Shown: positions 35,981 to 48,579 of the stretch, one piece after another | Numbering within the stretch: the first letter of the stretch is position 1 | How the letters are laid out: each line of letters opens with the position of its first letter | Assembly (NCBI GenBank): GCA_018907035.1 | Contig: JACCIC010000015.1 | Coordinates: 2,048,001-2,112,000, forward strand | Reading direction: 5' to 3' | DNA from: Sycobia sp. Sy_11 | Taxonomy: Eukaryota; Arthropoda; Insecta; Hymenoptera; Epichrysomallidae | DNA length: 64,000 nt | The notes under the pieces: generated by a model | What the model saw: the letters and a program-made list of their open reading frames with translations, nothing else | Database searches by the model: none | What the model was told of the DNA's origin: nothing | Translations under genes and position numbers: made by a program

Positions 35981-37050
35981 AAATAAATATACAATACATT
36001 TAATTAAATTTAATTAATAATAAAAAAAGTTAACATAAATCCATCTATAGAGTGAAAAATTTGTGCATAAATTGAAGATATGTACCAGAGAATATGTACC
36101 AGAGATTTCTTTGTCAAATTTACACATTATATCGATTTTGTTCAAAACAAGTGAATAATCTTAATTTATTATCTTGTCGCCATAATAAGTAAATCACTTC
36201 TAAACTAAAAGTATCACGGCATTATCTTTCCAATTACAAGCTCTAATATCTTGTTTAGAATATAAAGAAACTGGGACCATCCATGGTATTTTTATATGCT
36301 ATAAGCTTTTTAGCATTACTAATTTTGTGATGTCAATTGGTTGGATGTCAATTTTGTATTCTTAGCCAATCTTTAGCGTTTTCCATTAAAACAGATTTTC
36401 ATAATTATCGTGCACTATTCATAACATTAAACTCGGTTTCAAAATTCTATGTTTGAAAATCAAGATGTTTTTTATTAAAATTCATACTACGAATAAAGTA
36501 GTTTTACATAAAGTCTATACGTAAAACTTGGTCGATGCTTCCACTCGCACTTTCCTACAGACTACTCGGATAACTAGGAGCCTAAATGCTTCGTACGTTA
36601 CATACAGCAGATAATCTTTAGTAGGAGATTTTATTATCGATGATTCTACTGGTTTAGCTTCATTTTTTCGTATAATACAAGATTTATGTATTTTATTTAC
36701 CGCTTCAACATCCACATGGTTTACCTTGAATTCCCAATTTTCGAATTGATCAGATACTAGATAGATCGCGACGTTGAAGAAATTCTAATAAAGATTACAG
36801 GTTACTAATTTCGAAAGTATTTCTAGAAGTTTGGCCAAAATATTTCAAGATAACGATCAAAAATCGTAAGTTCAACAAGGAGCAGCACGTTTATGGAAAG
36901 AAAATACAAAATTCGATAATGCTTGCGTGTCTGTATTAATGGAATCATACGTTATTTGGCTATTAAATAACGGGGCTGGTCATATATAATATTTTCTTTT
37001 GATATTATATATTTTTGTTTACTATCGCTTTTAATATATAGTCTTTCTTT
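35405..37050. other. AT-rich stretch with one (TA)n tract
   Basis: No gene supported. It holds (TA)n at 35937-35978 and a perfect 14-base tandem duplication (ATATGTACCAGAGA twice) at 36078-36105. Confidence 0.55.
35937..35978. repeat. (TA)n microsatellite
   Basis: About 20 TA units. Confidence 0.95.
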
Positions 37051-37054
37051 ATAC

Positions 37055-37640
37055 CTACATCGCTCCATGCGAGTATGTCCCATTGTTTGAAACAGTGCCG
37101 AGAGACTTTTTCTGTCAGTTTCTTTCAGGCGCGCGCCGCTTTTTCTTTCACAATTTCAATAAATTCAAATCTTGTTCCTTTTAATGCAGATTTCATCTTA
37201 GAAAAGAAATATAAGTTGCACGGTGCAAGATCCGGTGTATCAGGTCGGTGGTCCAACTGGGATATCATATTTATCTAGAAATGTCTTAACGGGTAGTGCG
37301 GAACGAGTCGACGCATTATCTTGATGAAGAAGCCACGACTTCTCCTTCGACAATTCGAGTCCTCTTTCCTTTCTTTTTCACGTTCAGTTCTGTTTTCAAG
37401 TGCAGTAAGAACATGAAGATAGTAATGTTGGTGAACTATTTGACCTTTAGGAAACCATTGAAGATATACAATTCAATGAATATCGAAACAGAAACAATGA
37501 TCTTTGCTTTGCATTTTGATTTGGTCATTTTCACTTTTTTGACTTTTCCGGCGCATGAATTGGCGCTTTTTTCAGATCATCGAATAAAACCAAGATTCAA
37601 GACACACACCAGTTTTTAATAAATTTCAGTCATTCTCAAT
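37055..37640 (-). pseudogene. Decayed mariner transposase, C-terminal two thirds
   Basis: Read on the minus strand, and allowing several frameshifts and stops, the order of mariner landmarks is clear. Phe-Asp-Ile-His then a stop then Ile-Val-Tyr lies near 37460-37490. Pro-Lys-Gly-Gln-Ile-Val-His-Gln-His-Tyr-Tyr-Leu follows, then Trp-Leu-Leu-His-Gln-Asp-Asn (Asp at 37318-37320) and Val-Lys-Thr-Phe-Leu. Next come Pro-Asp-Leu-Ala-Pro-Cys-Asn, Lys-Met-Lys-Ser-Ala-Leu-Lys-Gly-Thr-Arg-Phe-Glu, Val-Lys-Glu-Lys-Ala-Ala and, near 37061-37071, Arg-Met-Glu-Arg-Cys. The third catalytic Asp is Asn. The Asp-Glu-Thr-Trp region near 37600 is unreadable. No inverted repeats were found. The short + strand frames at 37075-37278 and 37296-37619 are antisense shadows of it. 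It is of a different lineage from the 13.6-kb element. Confidence 0.85.
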
Positions 37641-39140
37641 CGCATGTAAAGTCTCAATGCAAATACATTTAATTTACAAATAGATTTTTACGAGCTTATA
37701 CTTATTCAAATAATTATTAGAAGGATTTTACGTGTCAGTTTAGTAAACATATTTCGTATGTTCAAATTTTTATATAAAATTTGGCGCACTCATTTTATGC
37801 ATTCCTATAGATTCAGCAATCGGACGAATAGATTACAGACTTTTTCGTTATTTTCATCCACTTTTCATGTGGAACAGCGAATCGTCCGTTAACCATCTCA
37901 AATATCTTCTCTGTTATCTTCAAAACGCTTAAACTACTCAAATACATATGAATGCGATAAAAATTTATTGATATATACTTGTTTCAATGAATTATAAGTT
38001 TTAGTTGAAGTTTTTTCAAGTTTCAAAATGAAATTTCACAACAATTCCTTGCTCAATTGTTTCATAGATGATTTTTCCGACAACATAAAAAGACAGCCCC
38101 TATATACAATCGAAGGTTAAGGCTAGACTGATTTCCCTACAGACACGGCAGGCATCACACGTTTTTGTAGCAGTGCCATTCTCGTTACTTAATACCCGCA
38201 TTCCGTATATTATATAGATTAAATACCCCTAGTAAATATTTACAGATTATTGTCTTGATCCCTCTTTATAAAAAGCATTGCTTTATTATATATTTAAACA
38301 GTAATTTTTGACATTAAAAAATTATCGTTTAAATTTAACGGTCATCAATCAATTTATAAATAAACAATATTAAGACATATAACTGAAAATATTTAAAATA
38401 TTGAAGAAGCATACACTGAGTAAATTAAATATGGCGAATGTACAAAGAAAAAAATTTAATAGCTTTGATATTGCTGTTTCGTCAATAATCTATTTCATTT
38501 TTTAATGATATTATTTGCAATGCGAATGAGGTTTAAGTAATAACAGCAAGAGTTTAACAGATCGAAAGGACAATATATAACTAAAATCACTCTTCAAACA
38601 GCAGCATTAGTCAAAACAGTCTGATGTTGATCTATCATAGATACGTTGCATTGAAATTTCATTAAATCTTTTTTGTAGATTCTTGTAAAAAATATACAGC
38701 AATCAATTAGACGGAATTATGGCCAAATAAAGCCTAGATCAATCCATCTCTATCTCATGCATTTTAGATCTTCGGTCCATATAAAACACAAATAACTGTA
38801 ACAACACTAATATACATGTAAACTGAACCTACCTTGTCATCTGTGATATTTAACAGACGTATTTATAATTAATAATTAATTAAAGCAATTCTCAAAATAC
38901 TATTAAACTGTCTTTAGAGATATTCATTGCCTCTTAGGGATCAGGATTTCAATAACTTAACCTCATAAATACAAAAATGGATAAATTAATTAACTGCGTA
39001 TTGAATGAAATAAATGATTTTTGCATTTGGAAAATAATTATCAATGGTATCCTTTATAAACAAGATTACAATTTCTAATAGACCAGCTCATAGCATCAAA
39101 AAGGACAAATAAGTATAAAGTTATCGAAAATAATGGAAAC
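37641..39140. other. AT-rich stretch without features
   Basis: I see nothing beyond A/T-rich sequence with scattered homeodomain-core TAATTA strings. Confidence 0.55.
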
Positions 39141-39233
39141 CTATAAGAGGAACCCGGTCAATTATTGATCGTCCATCGATTTTATTCCTATCCTCGGCGC
39201 GTAATTCAATTTTCTTCCTCTTACTCAATGAAT

Positions 39234-39286
<53 letters not shown>

Positions 39287-40420
39287 GCGATTCCATCCTG
39301 TATATGCATTTTTCACAAGCGACGCGCGAGCGCAAAAGTTGCCTGGGGAGCGCCGAAAGTAATACGTCAAGCTAACCGCAAGCGACAGCTCAATAACCCG
39401 CCCAACTAGGTTTATTTAACTTATATATAGCCTTACGCAAGCATAACCTCTCTTGCATCACCTCCCCCGCGTCAGTCGCTGAGCTTGTGTTGAGGGCATT
39501 CGATCGCTGACGTCAAGCTTCTTCGGTCTCCTGAGGGAAGCCCGACATAACCCCTTCACCATCCCTTTTTTGTCCTCTTCGGTATCGTACTTTCTTTCTC
39601 TTTCTAGCTTTTGTTTCTCTCTGTCCCTCTCTCTCTCTCCCTCTCTATTTCTTTCATTGTCTCGCTCTTTCTATCCCTCTTTCACACCGAGCTTCACCTT
39701 TTTTAAATCTGTATTATATTTGTGACACTTGACTGCTGTAAAGTTTTTTAGCGCGTGAAATGATAATGGACATAAAAAAAGACAACATGGAAGTAGAAGC
39801 GAATAAATGCTTACGCATTACACTTGCATATTTACTCTTTAAAAATTTCTGTGGGTAGGAGTAGGAGTATGATGTATTTCTATTTGCAAGCTTGCGCGAT
39901 TTCGACACTTTACAACTCGCTAGATAACAGAATTTCCGATCCAAGCCCGATGAAAAGAGCGGGGGGGGGGAGAGCGAGAAAACGAGCGGAAAATCTCTGC
40001 CCTCTTCCTCTCGCCTCGCTCTCCCGTGAATTCGCCTCCTCGTTCACTTCGCTCGAGATAACTAAAAAACTTTATTCAGCAAATCCCATTGCGTAGGCTC
40101 GCTTATACGCATACGCCAACCGCGCAACTGCATTCCGAACGCAAATTGGCAGAGCGCCCCTGATTTATTTTGCGCGCCGATTTCTTTCTTAACGCGTTCT
40201 CGCGGATATGTCGATTGATTTTTTTTTTTTTACTGCGATACAAGGCGGTAAAAGAGCTATTCGCTCCTTTATTTTTTTCTCTCTCGAATTTCCTCCTTTC
40301 GCGATTGAAATTGTTATTTTCAAAAGCGCAGAACTGCGAGCATCTCGTTCGTTTTCTCTTCCTCGTTACAGGTACATAAAGGAAAGGGCGTTGCTCAAAG
40401 TGTTTCCTCGATAAGTGGAC
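39140..40420. other. GC-richer island with TA and CT repeats
   Basis: (TA)n lies at 39237-39283, followed by CpG-rich sequence. TTATATATAGCC near 39420 and interrupted CT-rich sequence at 39590-39680 could belong to a promoter, but no exon or donor stands out. A run of ten G starts near 39961. Frames of 60-90 codons on both strands are unrecognised. Confidence 0.4.
39237..39283. repeat. (TA)n microsatellite
   Basis: About 23 TA units; Ile-Tyr repeat frames on both strands derive from it. Confidence 0.95.
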
Positions 40421-41415
40421 GACTGTCGAGGTGCAATTTTAGATCCAATTATTTTCTCTTTATATTTAATGGGAACTTACGTCTTTGATTTTCAAAATTG
40501 GCAGCTTCTCGTTAGGGATCATACTGTTTGCTTTATTACAGTGTCGTTTCGAATAAAATAGCTCATTTTTTAAAGAAATTACTTTGTAAAGTGTTTCTGA
40601 TTGAATTGTACCAGGTATAAAAATAAAAATAGTAGATCTTGACTGTTGATTTACTTATATACAAGAAAAAAGTAGCAAATGTGTTATCAGTTAATAGAGA
40701 AGAGTATCTGTTATCAATAAATAGGCAACAATAATGAAAAAATTATTATGAAAAATTTCTATTAATATGATTCACGTATTATTCATATATAAAATACACT
40801 GCCAATTATTCCTCTTTAAATTTTATGTAACATTGAAAATAAAACGAAAGGAAAATCGTTAATGCTAAGAGAAAATGAGTGGTTACTTGAATTAGTAATC
40901 TTCCCAATTATGCAGAGTACGTAACTCCATTTACATAGTTTTTTCACGCTTATACGTAAATCATAACGGGGAATTTGTATATTCAGCTTGTTACATATGC
41001 ATATTTAGTTAAGTTATATCAAAATTATTAAGAGCTATTTATTTTGAATAAGAAGTTTTTTCGCTCCTCGTAAATCGCAATTAGCGGCTAATGTCTGTTT
41101 AATTAACGTGCTTTCGCAAGTATTTTCCGTTCATTGAGCTGTTAATAACGTTATAAATTTGACTACGAGTCACAATATTCATAAAAATTAAGTATAATTT
41201 ATTCATTTTCAAATAAAATGATTAGTTTTGTTCGAAATTCAACGTAGTAAACATTTTTTTTGTCACAGTGGAGGATACTTATATACGTTAATCGTATTTA
41301 AAGTAACCAAACTTTATTATTAAAAATTCACGGTAATAAGATGTAAATGCGAAACTTTCGATATTGAATAATTTGAAAATAGTATATTATATATATCTAT
41401 AAAATTGTATGATGT

Positions 41416-41420
<5 letters not shown>

Positions 41421-41468
<48 letters not shown>
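41421..41468. repeat. (TA)n microsatellite
   Basis: About 24 TA units. Confidence 0.95.
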
Positions 41469-41472
<4 letters not shown>

Positions 41473-43213
41473 TATTTGATAATTATACACACATTGTGTC
41501 TAAGCTATGCTCAAATATTATCAATTATTCTCTATTTTAATCAGATGCTTATGATTAATAAATCAGAAACAAGTCATAAAACAGCATACGTGTATATTCA
41601 AAAAGTATTTGATAAAAATGATTATTTTTTTATTTTTTAATGTTATAGTTCACAGCCATTCATCAATAAGGATCTTGTTTTGCACTGTAAATGTTCTGTA
41701 ATTGTCTATAACATATTATTAAAATAATATTTGTCTAATTATAAATGATGTCAAATTATTTTATCAAAATCTCTTTTCGATTGATGATCTTTGGTATTTC
41801 GCGAATTATTTTAACATGTGACCTTTGTAATGAATATCGTTGCGAAATATCTGAGGCATTTGTCAAGGAATAACGTATTTACGATAAAAAATTACGATTA
41901 GATTTAGAAATAGATGTGTTATAATCTTTTTGATCAATTTATGATACTAATATTCAAAAATGAACGGGTATAAAATTTCCATATCATCTTATATCGAAAA
42001 TGAAACCTAAGTTGCAAATAAGCAATCACGAATATCAACGCTGATATTACGTGTATTTATAGATTCGAATTCAATGTTTTCTATTGACTTTACTCTGTTG
42101 GAATAAAAATTCAATAAAATATTCACAATAACGATACAAAGAAATTTGCCAGTTCATATAATGGACCCTCACACTACGAACCATTACTTGCGTTTGCTTT
42201 TATCTTTTTAATATAATGTACTTGAAAATATTTATTGGGGTAGTTTGCTTCCGATCTCGTATTACAGGAGCAAGGAAGGTTGATGATGCAGCATTCTTCG
42301 TTTATTATATTTTCTCGTACGTCGATAGATGATGAATTTTCTTCTGAAACGTTTGAACTGTAGCATTATGATATCGCGATAGCATTCTTCCGAATAACTA
42401 ACTAGTCAAACCGATGTTATAAAGCTTTGAAAACAGTCCTCAGAGTATTCAAAAATCCTATTCATCAAAAATTCGTTATCTCCCTTTACCGCTGAGTAGG
42501 TATCCGGGGAAAAAGTTTAAAATAAAATTAATGACCAACGATATCGCCAAAAATATATTAAGTATGAAACGATCTTCTAAATAGATATGCGCTTTTTAAA
42601 ATGAAGCAAAAAATTTCGATCAGAGCAGCTGGATTAAAAATTTAATGAAAAATTAATAAATTGTTACGCAAAATAATTGAATTCAGATCGAAAAAAAAAA
42701 TTAACTACTATAATGTCGGAAAAAAGGATCCTAATTTTTGTACAGGCATGAAAACGTATACAGCAAAAAATAAAAATCTTTCTATAATGGAAAATGAACT
42801 CCACAAAATGATTACTAGCTATGATTCTGGAAACATGGTACTATGAAATTTTAATAAATACAGTCATTTATTTATATAACAGAGTTAGAAATTTTTCTTC
42901 CTCGTGCCCAGTAAAATACACGACTTATCACAAAAAACATTCCCTTCCAAGACGAGCATTTATCAACATAATGCAGACGTATATATATATATATATATAT
43001 ATATCTCAAGCGACATGGAACCCGAAGCTTTCAAATGTATCTGCCAATAATCAAGTATTAAATTTAATCCATAGTTCATTCTAGAATCTGATAATTTCGT
43101 CATATATAAAATCGACTGTATTCGAAGCATGCGCATAAATTTATTTTATAGATATGAAAATTAATGCTGGTATAAAATATTACTATTATTACTATATATT
43201 ACTACTGTGTAGC

Positions 43214-43220
<7 letters not shown>

Positions 43221-43258
<38 letters not shown>
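43221..43258. repeat. (TA)n microsatellite
   Basis: About 19 TA units; a shorter tract of about 12 units lies at 42980-43004. Confidence 0.95.
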
Positions 43259-43263
<5 letters not shown>

Positions 43264-45448
43264 AACATAAAATGAACGAAGATAAGATAAGGTTTTATGG
43301 CCGGCTCATCATCGGGGAACTTACGAGATATAAGAATGTAAAGTGGTTTCCATACATTATGAATTACGGTAGAAGTTTACTATTTTATAATTCTTACTAT
43401 TCTTCATTTTATAATCCGTAAAGCTCTAACCTTAAACTTCTTCTACTTCTTCCCTTTAAATCTGTAAAAAAGTATTTACCTTCAGAAGTAGAATTTAGAG
43501 TTTTACCTTTATAGGTTTAAATTTTAGATTATTACCTTTAGAAGCACAGTTTCGAGTTGGGAATAATTTTTAAGAAAAAATTTCGATCTTTCAAATGTAT
43601 TATTCTGACGAAGGAATCTAAATAAAATCTAAATACGAGTTTTCTTGCAAATACACAAATGGCTAATTCATCTTTACATGAAATCAATGAAGAACTAAAG
43701 TTACATGATGTAAAATTAAACAATTTCTAATAAATTTACAAATCTAACGTCTCTTTACAAATCTATTTTAATAATACTAAATAATAAAAAGCATATGCAA
43801 AATTATTTTTTTTATAGTCTACTTGACTATTATATGATAAATCCAGCATATTCGAAGAACGAGATTCTATCTCTGTAAAGCACCCACTAGTTTGGACACT
43901 GGATGAGCCTTTCCTTTTGTAATTATATCTTCCCGGATAAAAAGGTCGTTCTTTATCCATGTTAATCTGTACAATATAAATCTGTAATGCTTTTTTCTTC
44001 AACCGAACAAAGCATTCTTTAAGTAACAATGCCTTTAACAATTATGAAAATCTTCATGTTTTATATTAAATATTTTATCTTTCTGAAAATCAAACGACAA
44101 GAAGCTTGAAGATGCACGTTTATGAAGATGTAATTATGTGCAATTCAGATTTTTTCATTTTTAAAAAAATTGGAAACTTACTAAACCTGAATTAACATAT
44201 ATAATTAACATGTATAAAGTTACAAAATAATAAATAAAAAAAGTAATTACATGCATTCGACAATATATTTGTAATATCTTCAATATACAGTAGATGATAA
44301 TTATAATGTTTCCAATTATTAGGCAAGCCCTTCACGAGTACGAGTCTTACACAAAAAAAATGGTCAGCGGAGATTTTCAATAATACTTATATATTATCTA
44401 TAAGAACCAACTATGAAGTATTTTACAGTTCGTTTTCAAAGTATTAGTTTGTCAAGGATAGTATATAACATTAATAATATCATCAGCTACCACAAATAAA
44501 GAACAATTAAACACCGCTCGGACTATATTGATTAATTTATAATAGCTGTTACTACGATAACTAAATACATTTTTTCTTGACACTGGTTTAATATGCTGTA
44601 ACATTATTAATGTATCTATATATTAGCATTAATGTGTTAATTTTTGTAAATTATTTCCACGAAAATCAAATAATCGGAAATTGATATCAGTGGTGGAGTA
44701 GAGGTTTTCACGTGGAAAAAAGCCTTTGGTTGCAATATTACTGCACAACAGATATATCTGTTATAATATTACCGTAGCTTGTAATATTAATGCACAACAG
44801 ATCATATTGTTTCTTCGGATTTGGTATAAATATAATTTGACCTCCTAATCCAGGTCACTCTGGACGCCGACAGGAAAAGGTTATGAATAAGTTGAAAATG
44901 ATAAAAATACGAATTCTAATAAACTTAATTATTTAAAATGCTCTCAATATTTGTTGTAAATTCAGAGTCATATCATTTAATATTCGAAAACTTATTAACT
45001 ACGAATTTATTTACAGTATGTTTGAAAAGTATATCACAGTACAATCTATTTTTAATAACCTATACATTTTCTTGATCAACCCTAATTATAAAAAATTCTA
45101 TTATTCGACTTCCATACTATATCAAGTATAGATAGCATGCTTCAGCATAAAAAAATTTTAATGCATCAGAAAGTTTCAGTTATTGCATCGACAAAAAAAT
45201 ATTGGTAGGAATCAACCTCTGATGAACTGATTTTATAAAATCAAATTACTACATTTTAAACTTTTTCACGTAACTCTGAAAAAATCGATCGATCAAATAC
45301 GAAAAACTTTCTTTATTCTTATATTCAAACAGAATTAGAGCTTCAAGTATATACAACCTTTACAACCTTCTGAATCACCCTTTCTCATAAGGGTAAGAGA
45401 GATAATGGGGGGGGGGGGCTAATAATATCTCGGAAACTAGAAGATCTA

Positions 45449-45451
<3 letters not shown>

Positions 45452-45502
<51 letters not shown>
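45452..45502. repeat. (TA)n microsatellite
   Basis: About 25 TA units. Confidence 0.95.
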
Positions 45503-45506
<4 letters not shown>

Positions 45507-46175
45507 TTTCATATTAGTAATTTACGTGAGTATAACCGCGATGTTGGTAATTCCAATATTGCCGGTAGAACAAATAGACATCTACTATCTATAAGCACAC
45601 TTGCCTAATGATACCCAATTATATTATTGACTGGGCGTATTCGTTAATTCCCATCGACTGCCTGGCATTTATTATTAAAGATGGCTTCTTTGACTTATGG
45701 TGGAAGACGTACATATTATCACCTACACACATCTTGGAAGTTGTCAAGTGCTCAAAGTATTTAGTAGTTTAAAAACATTTTTATTTGAAAGAATTCTTGT
45801 TAAACAGTTTCAAATTGTTTATCATATACGTATAAATAACGTATAAATCTATGTTTAAAATCTTGAATCTGTCCATGAAAAATATTTTCACGATCGAAAG
45901 GATTTGTTTTTTAATTCTCATAAAATACTTAAAATATTAAAGGCATCGCAGACATTCGTTAATTGATAAAGAATTATTTGTCAACATTGCGTGCTTGCTA
46001 GAATTTGATATCGTACCATCGGTTTTCCGACAAAAATCAATTTACCGTTTAAAAATTCTGAAAAGTGAAAAAATTTTTAAACGTGACGTCGACTTCTTTC
46101 ACCAATCAAGCACAACGATCGTCGTGCGTTTGCGCTGCGCTCGCGCAATTTTCTCAAAAGTCCATTCGACAGCAG

Positions 46176-46178
<3 letters not shown>

Positions 46179-46210
<32 letters not shown>
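46179..46210. repeat. (TA)n microsatellite
   Basis: About 16 TA units, left member of a pair 110 bases apart. Confidence 0.95.
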
Positions 46211-46213
<3 letters not shown>

Positions 46214-46319
46214 GATTGCGAAAGCTACGGAAGGGAAAGTAGAAGATAAAAAAGTGGGAGGAAACGAGTGAGAAAAGACAGCGAGAAAGAGAGAGAAAGC
46301 GGCCAAAAGAGCAAAACGG

Positions 46320-46320
<1 letters not shown>

Positions 46321-46362
<42 letters not shown>
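46321..46362. repeat. (TA)n microsatellite
   Basis: About 21 TA units; right member of the pair, at the edge of a GC-rich island. Confidence 0.95.
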
Positions 46363-46365
<3 letters not shown>

Positions 46366-46537
46366 CACGTATATACGTGTATAGAGAGCCACGGAGAACT
46401 CCGCCGAGGGGCTCGCCGAAAATGTTGCTATGGCGATGGCCTCTTCGCTTCGCTCCTTCGCCCGTGGCGGTGGCGTACACGAGCGAGACAGAGGAATCGC
46501 GCGCGCCCGATGAGAGCGCACGTTTTGATCGAATCGT

Positions 46538-46713
46538 GGGCGTAGAGGGGGGGTGGGGAGGGGCAAAAAAGCTCCGCACTCCTGACCGTTTATATACGTA
46601 CCGGGAAAAGCGCTTCTGCAGCTTCTTTCTTCCGTTAAAGTCGCACGGTCGAGGAAAAAGTTCACTCTCTCTCTCTCTCTCTCTCTCTACTCTCTCCCAC
46701 TCACATCAAGCTG
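46538..46713 (+). promoter_or_regulatory. Candidate promoter with 5' untranslated first exon
   Basis: In order on the + strand: a G-quadruplex-type run (four G blocks, 46538-46563), TTATATAC at 46590-46597, a (CT)n tract at 46664-46688 that would lie in the leader, and CTG followed by the strong donor GTAAGT at 46714-46719. If transcription starts about 30 bases after the TATA box, the first exon would be about 90 bases, with no ATG. This layout fits an insect promoter, but no downstream exon was identified. Confidence 0.35.
46664..46688. repeat. (CT)n microsatellite
   Basis: About 12 CT units just before the GTAAGT at 46714. Confidence 0.9.
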
Positions 46714-47128
46714 GTAAGTCAACTATTTCGGTCGGGTTTCAGAACAGCATAGTGCCGCGCTAAAGTCCCTGAATACTGAAGGAGGATTCCTATATTTGTT
46801 TACTACTGCTCTGTCGTAGACTGTAGTTTAAAATATGCTTATATAATGGAGTATAGACTATTTGTAGAGAACTCAAAGCATTGTGCTATGATAATCACCG
46901 ATATATATCATAATCGGTGCAAGGAGGTTTTGGATAATTTTCGATAATTCTCGTCAAATTTTTCAATTCCTTAATTAATAATCTTAGTTTTCAATTAATT
47001 CTATGAAGCCTGTTATTCCTTTTTTAAATAAACTTGTTACAGGAAGTTAATAATGGAATATTTCTGATCAGTAATTAAAAAGGTAATCATATAAGAAATA
47101 TTGACAGGGATGACGAATAGACAAAGAC

Positions 47129-47132
<4 letters not shown>

Positions 47133-47178
<46 letters not shown>
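47133..47178. repeat. (GA)n microsatellite
   Basis: About 23 GA units, inverted relative to the (CT)n at 46664. Confidence 0.95.
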
Positions 47179-47181
<3 letters not shown>

Positions 47182-47897
47182 AAGGAGAGAGAAAAAGAGA
47201 AAAAAAAATCATATTTTATTTTCTTACAATACAAGTTTCTTAGGCAAGTTTGCTTCGCTAGTAAAAGTTTTTTCTTGTAACTCTGCAAAGAAAAAGTCTA
47301 AAGACACTTACACAGAAAAATGAATAAGGAACAAATACGTACTACGAATAAGGAACAAATACATGGGGCAAGCTTTTTCCAGTGTTTAGAGTAAAATAGA
47401 GTTCAATACTTCAAATAGTATTTACTTCAAAAAATTTTTAAGAAATTTCATGACTAATTTGCCTACTAGAAAGTATAAAATTATAAATGAAAGTTGTACC
47501 GGTTGGATTTAAAATGGATAGTTTTGAGCTCGCTAATATATACAACATAAGTACAAGTAACTTTTTCTCTCTTCTTCTTTTGTATTTTTTCGAAATAAAT
47601 TTTTTCCCGATTTTTCTATATATACTTTTGCATCGATACTTGACTCTATATCGCTCAAAGATAGTGGGCCTGTCAGCAATGGAAAATTTTCCATTATAAT
47701 AATTTAAGGCCTTCTTTGCAATTTTTTTCAATGAAGAAACAAAATAAAATGAACAAAAAAAGAAAAGTTTAAGATGCAAAATTCGATGAAGGATTATTAC
47801 GTTCAATAAAAATGTAACGAAGCTAAAGTTCATCCATTCGATCTTGACCACCGCTATCAGCACTACAAATACATGTTTGTGCACTCGCGACATACAA

Positions 47898-47943
47898 GCG
47901 CGCGCACACATACACACACGCGCACGCACGCACACACACACAT
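47898..47943. repeat. 46-bp alternating purine-pyrimidine tract (CA/CG)
   Basis: Unbroken alternation of GC, AC, AT and CG steps. The 208-codon minus-strand frame covering it owes its Cys-Val-Arg-Ala repeats to this tract. Confidence 0.85.
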
Positions 47944-48537
47944 CCACAAATCGCATCTGAACAAAAACAAATAAATAAATTCCTTTCCTCCGACAAGTCC
48001 CTGCACAGGAAAAAAACTTCCAAGAGATCGAAAAAGCAGGTGAAACAAGCAAAGCGAGTTCCAAGTCGCATAAATGCCGCGGTGTAAGAACTCAAGCTTG
48101 CTGACCATTTTTATTGAATGATTTGTCAGAGGGATACGTCGACCTGTGCAACGACTATTGCTGTCACTTCCATATATATATATTCAGCACGAGTTCTCCG
48201 CGAACTTTCTGAAAGTTTACCCCCAGTCGCTTTCGCTAAAGGGAAACTATAACGAAAGAGGGCAGAGAGGGTGGTCGGGTGGAAGCGCGGGAGAAAGTGG
48301 AGAAGAGAACGTGCGGTAAAGTAAGGAAGCAACGAGAGCCTTATAAACGAGGAAGGAAGAAAAGAGCGTCGTGGGAAGAAGTCGAGCGATGGGGGGGGGG
48401 TGGCGGGGGTGGTGGCGGTTACGTGATGAAGCGAGAAAGACGAGGAAGCCAACGCGCGCGGCACGATGAGACGCGAGTTGGGAGAATAAAAAAACGAAGG
48501 CGACGTTTCGAGGAGGGGCTGAAAAAGTAGGACAGAT

Positions 48538-48541
<4 letters not shown>

Positions 48542-48569
<28 letters not shown>
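48542..48569. repeat. (GA)n microsatellite
   Basis: About 14 GA units with one extra A. Confidence 0.9.

Positions 48570-48579
<10 letters not shown>

Larger units (their letters stand above)
40421..46140. other. AT-rich gene-poor stretch
   Basis: No gene supported. It contains (TA)n tracts at 41421-41468, 42980-43004, 43221-43258 and 45452-45502, a G run of about ten bases near 45409-45418, and an imperfect 22-base direct repeat (44732-44753 and 44781-44802). A patch at about 41050-41160 with CGCAATTAGCGG, TTTAATTAACG and similar homeodomain-like cores may be an enhancer. Confidence 0.5.

Noticed and set aside
46154..46665. Minus-strand frames of 141 and 146 codons
   Set aside because: Two TA tracts give Tyr-Ile repeats; the remainder is the GC-rich candidate promoter read backwards.
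47438..48064. Minus-strand frame of 208 codons
   Set aside because: Its centre is translated CA/CG repeat (Cys-Val-Arg-Ala), the rest is A/T-driven Ile/Phe/Lys, and no domain or splice context is visible.
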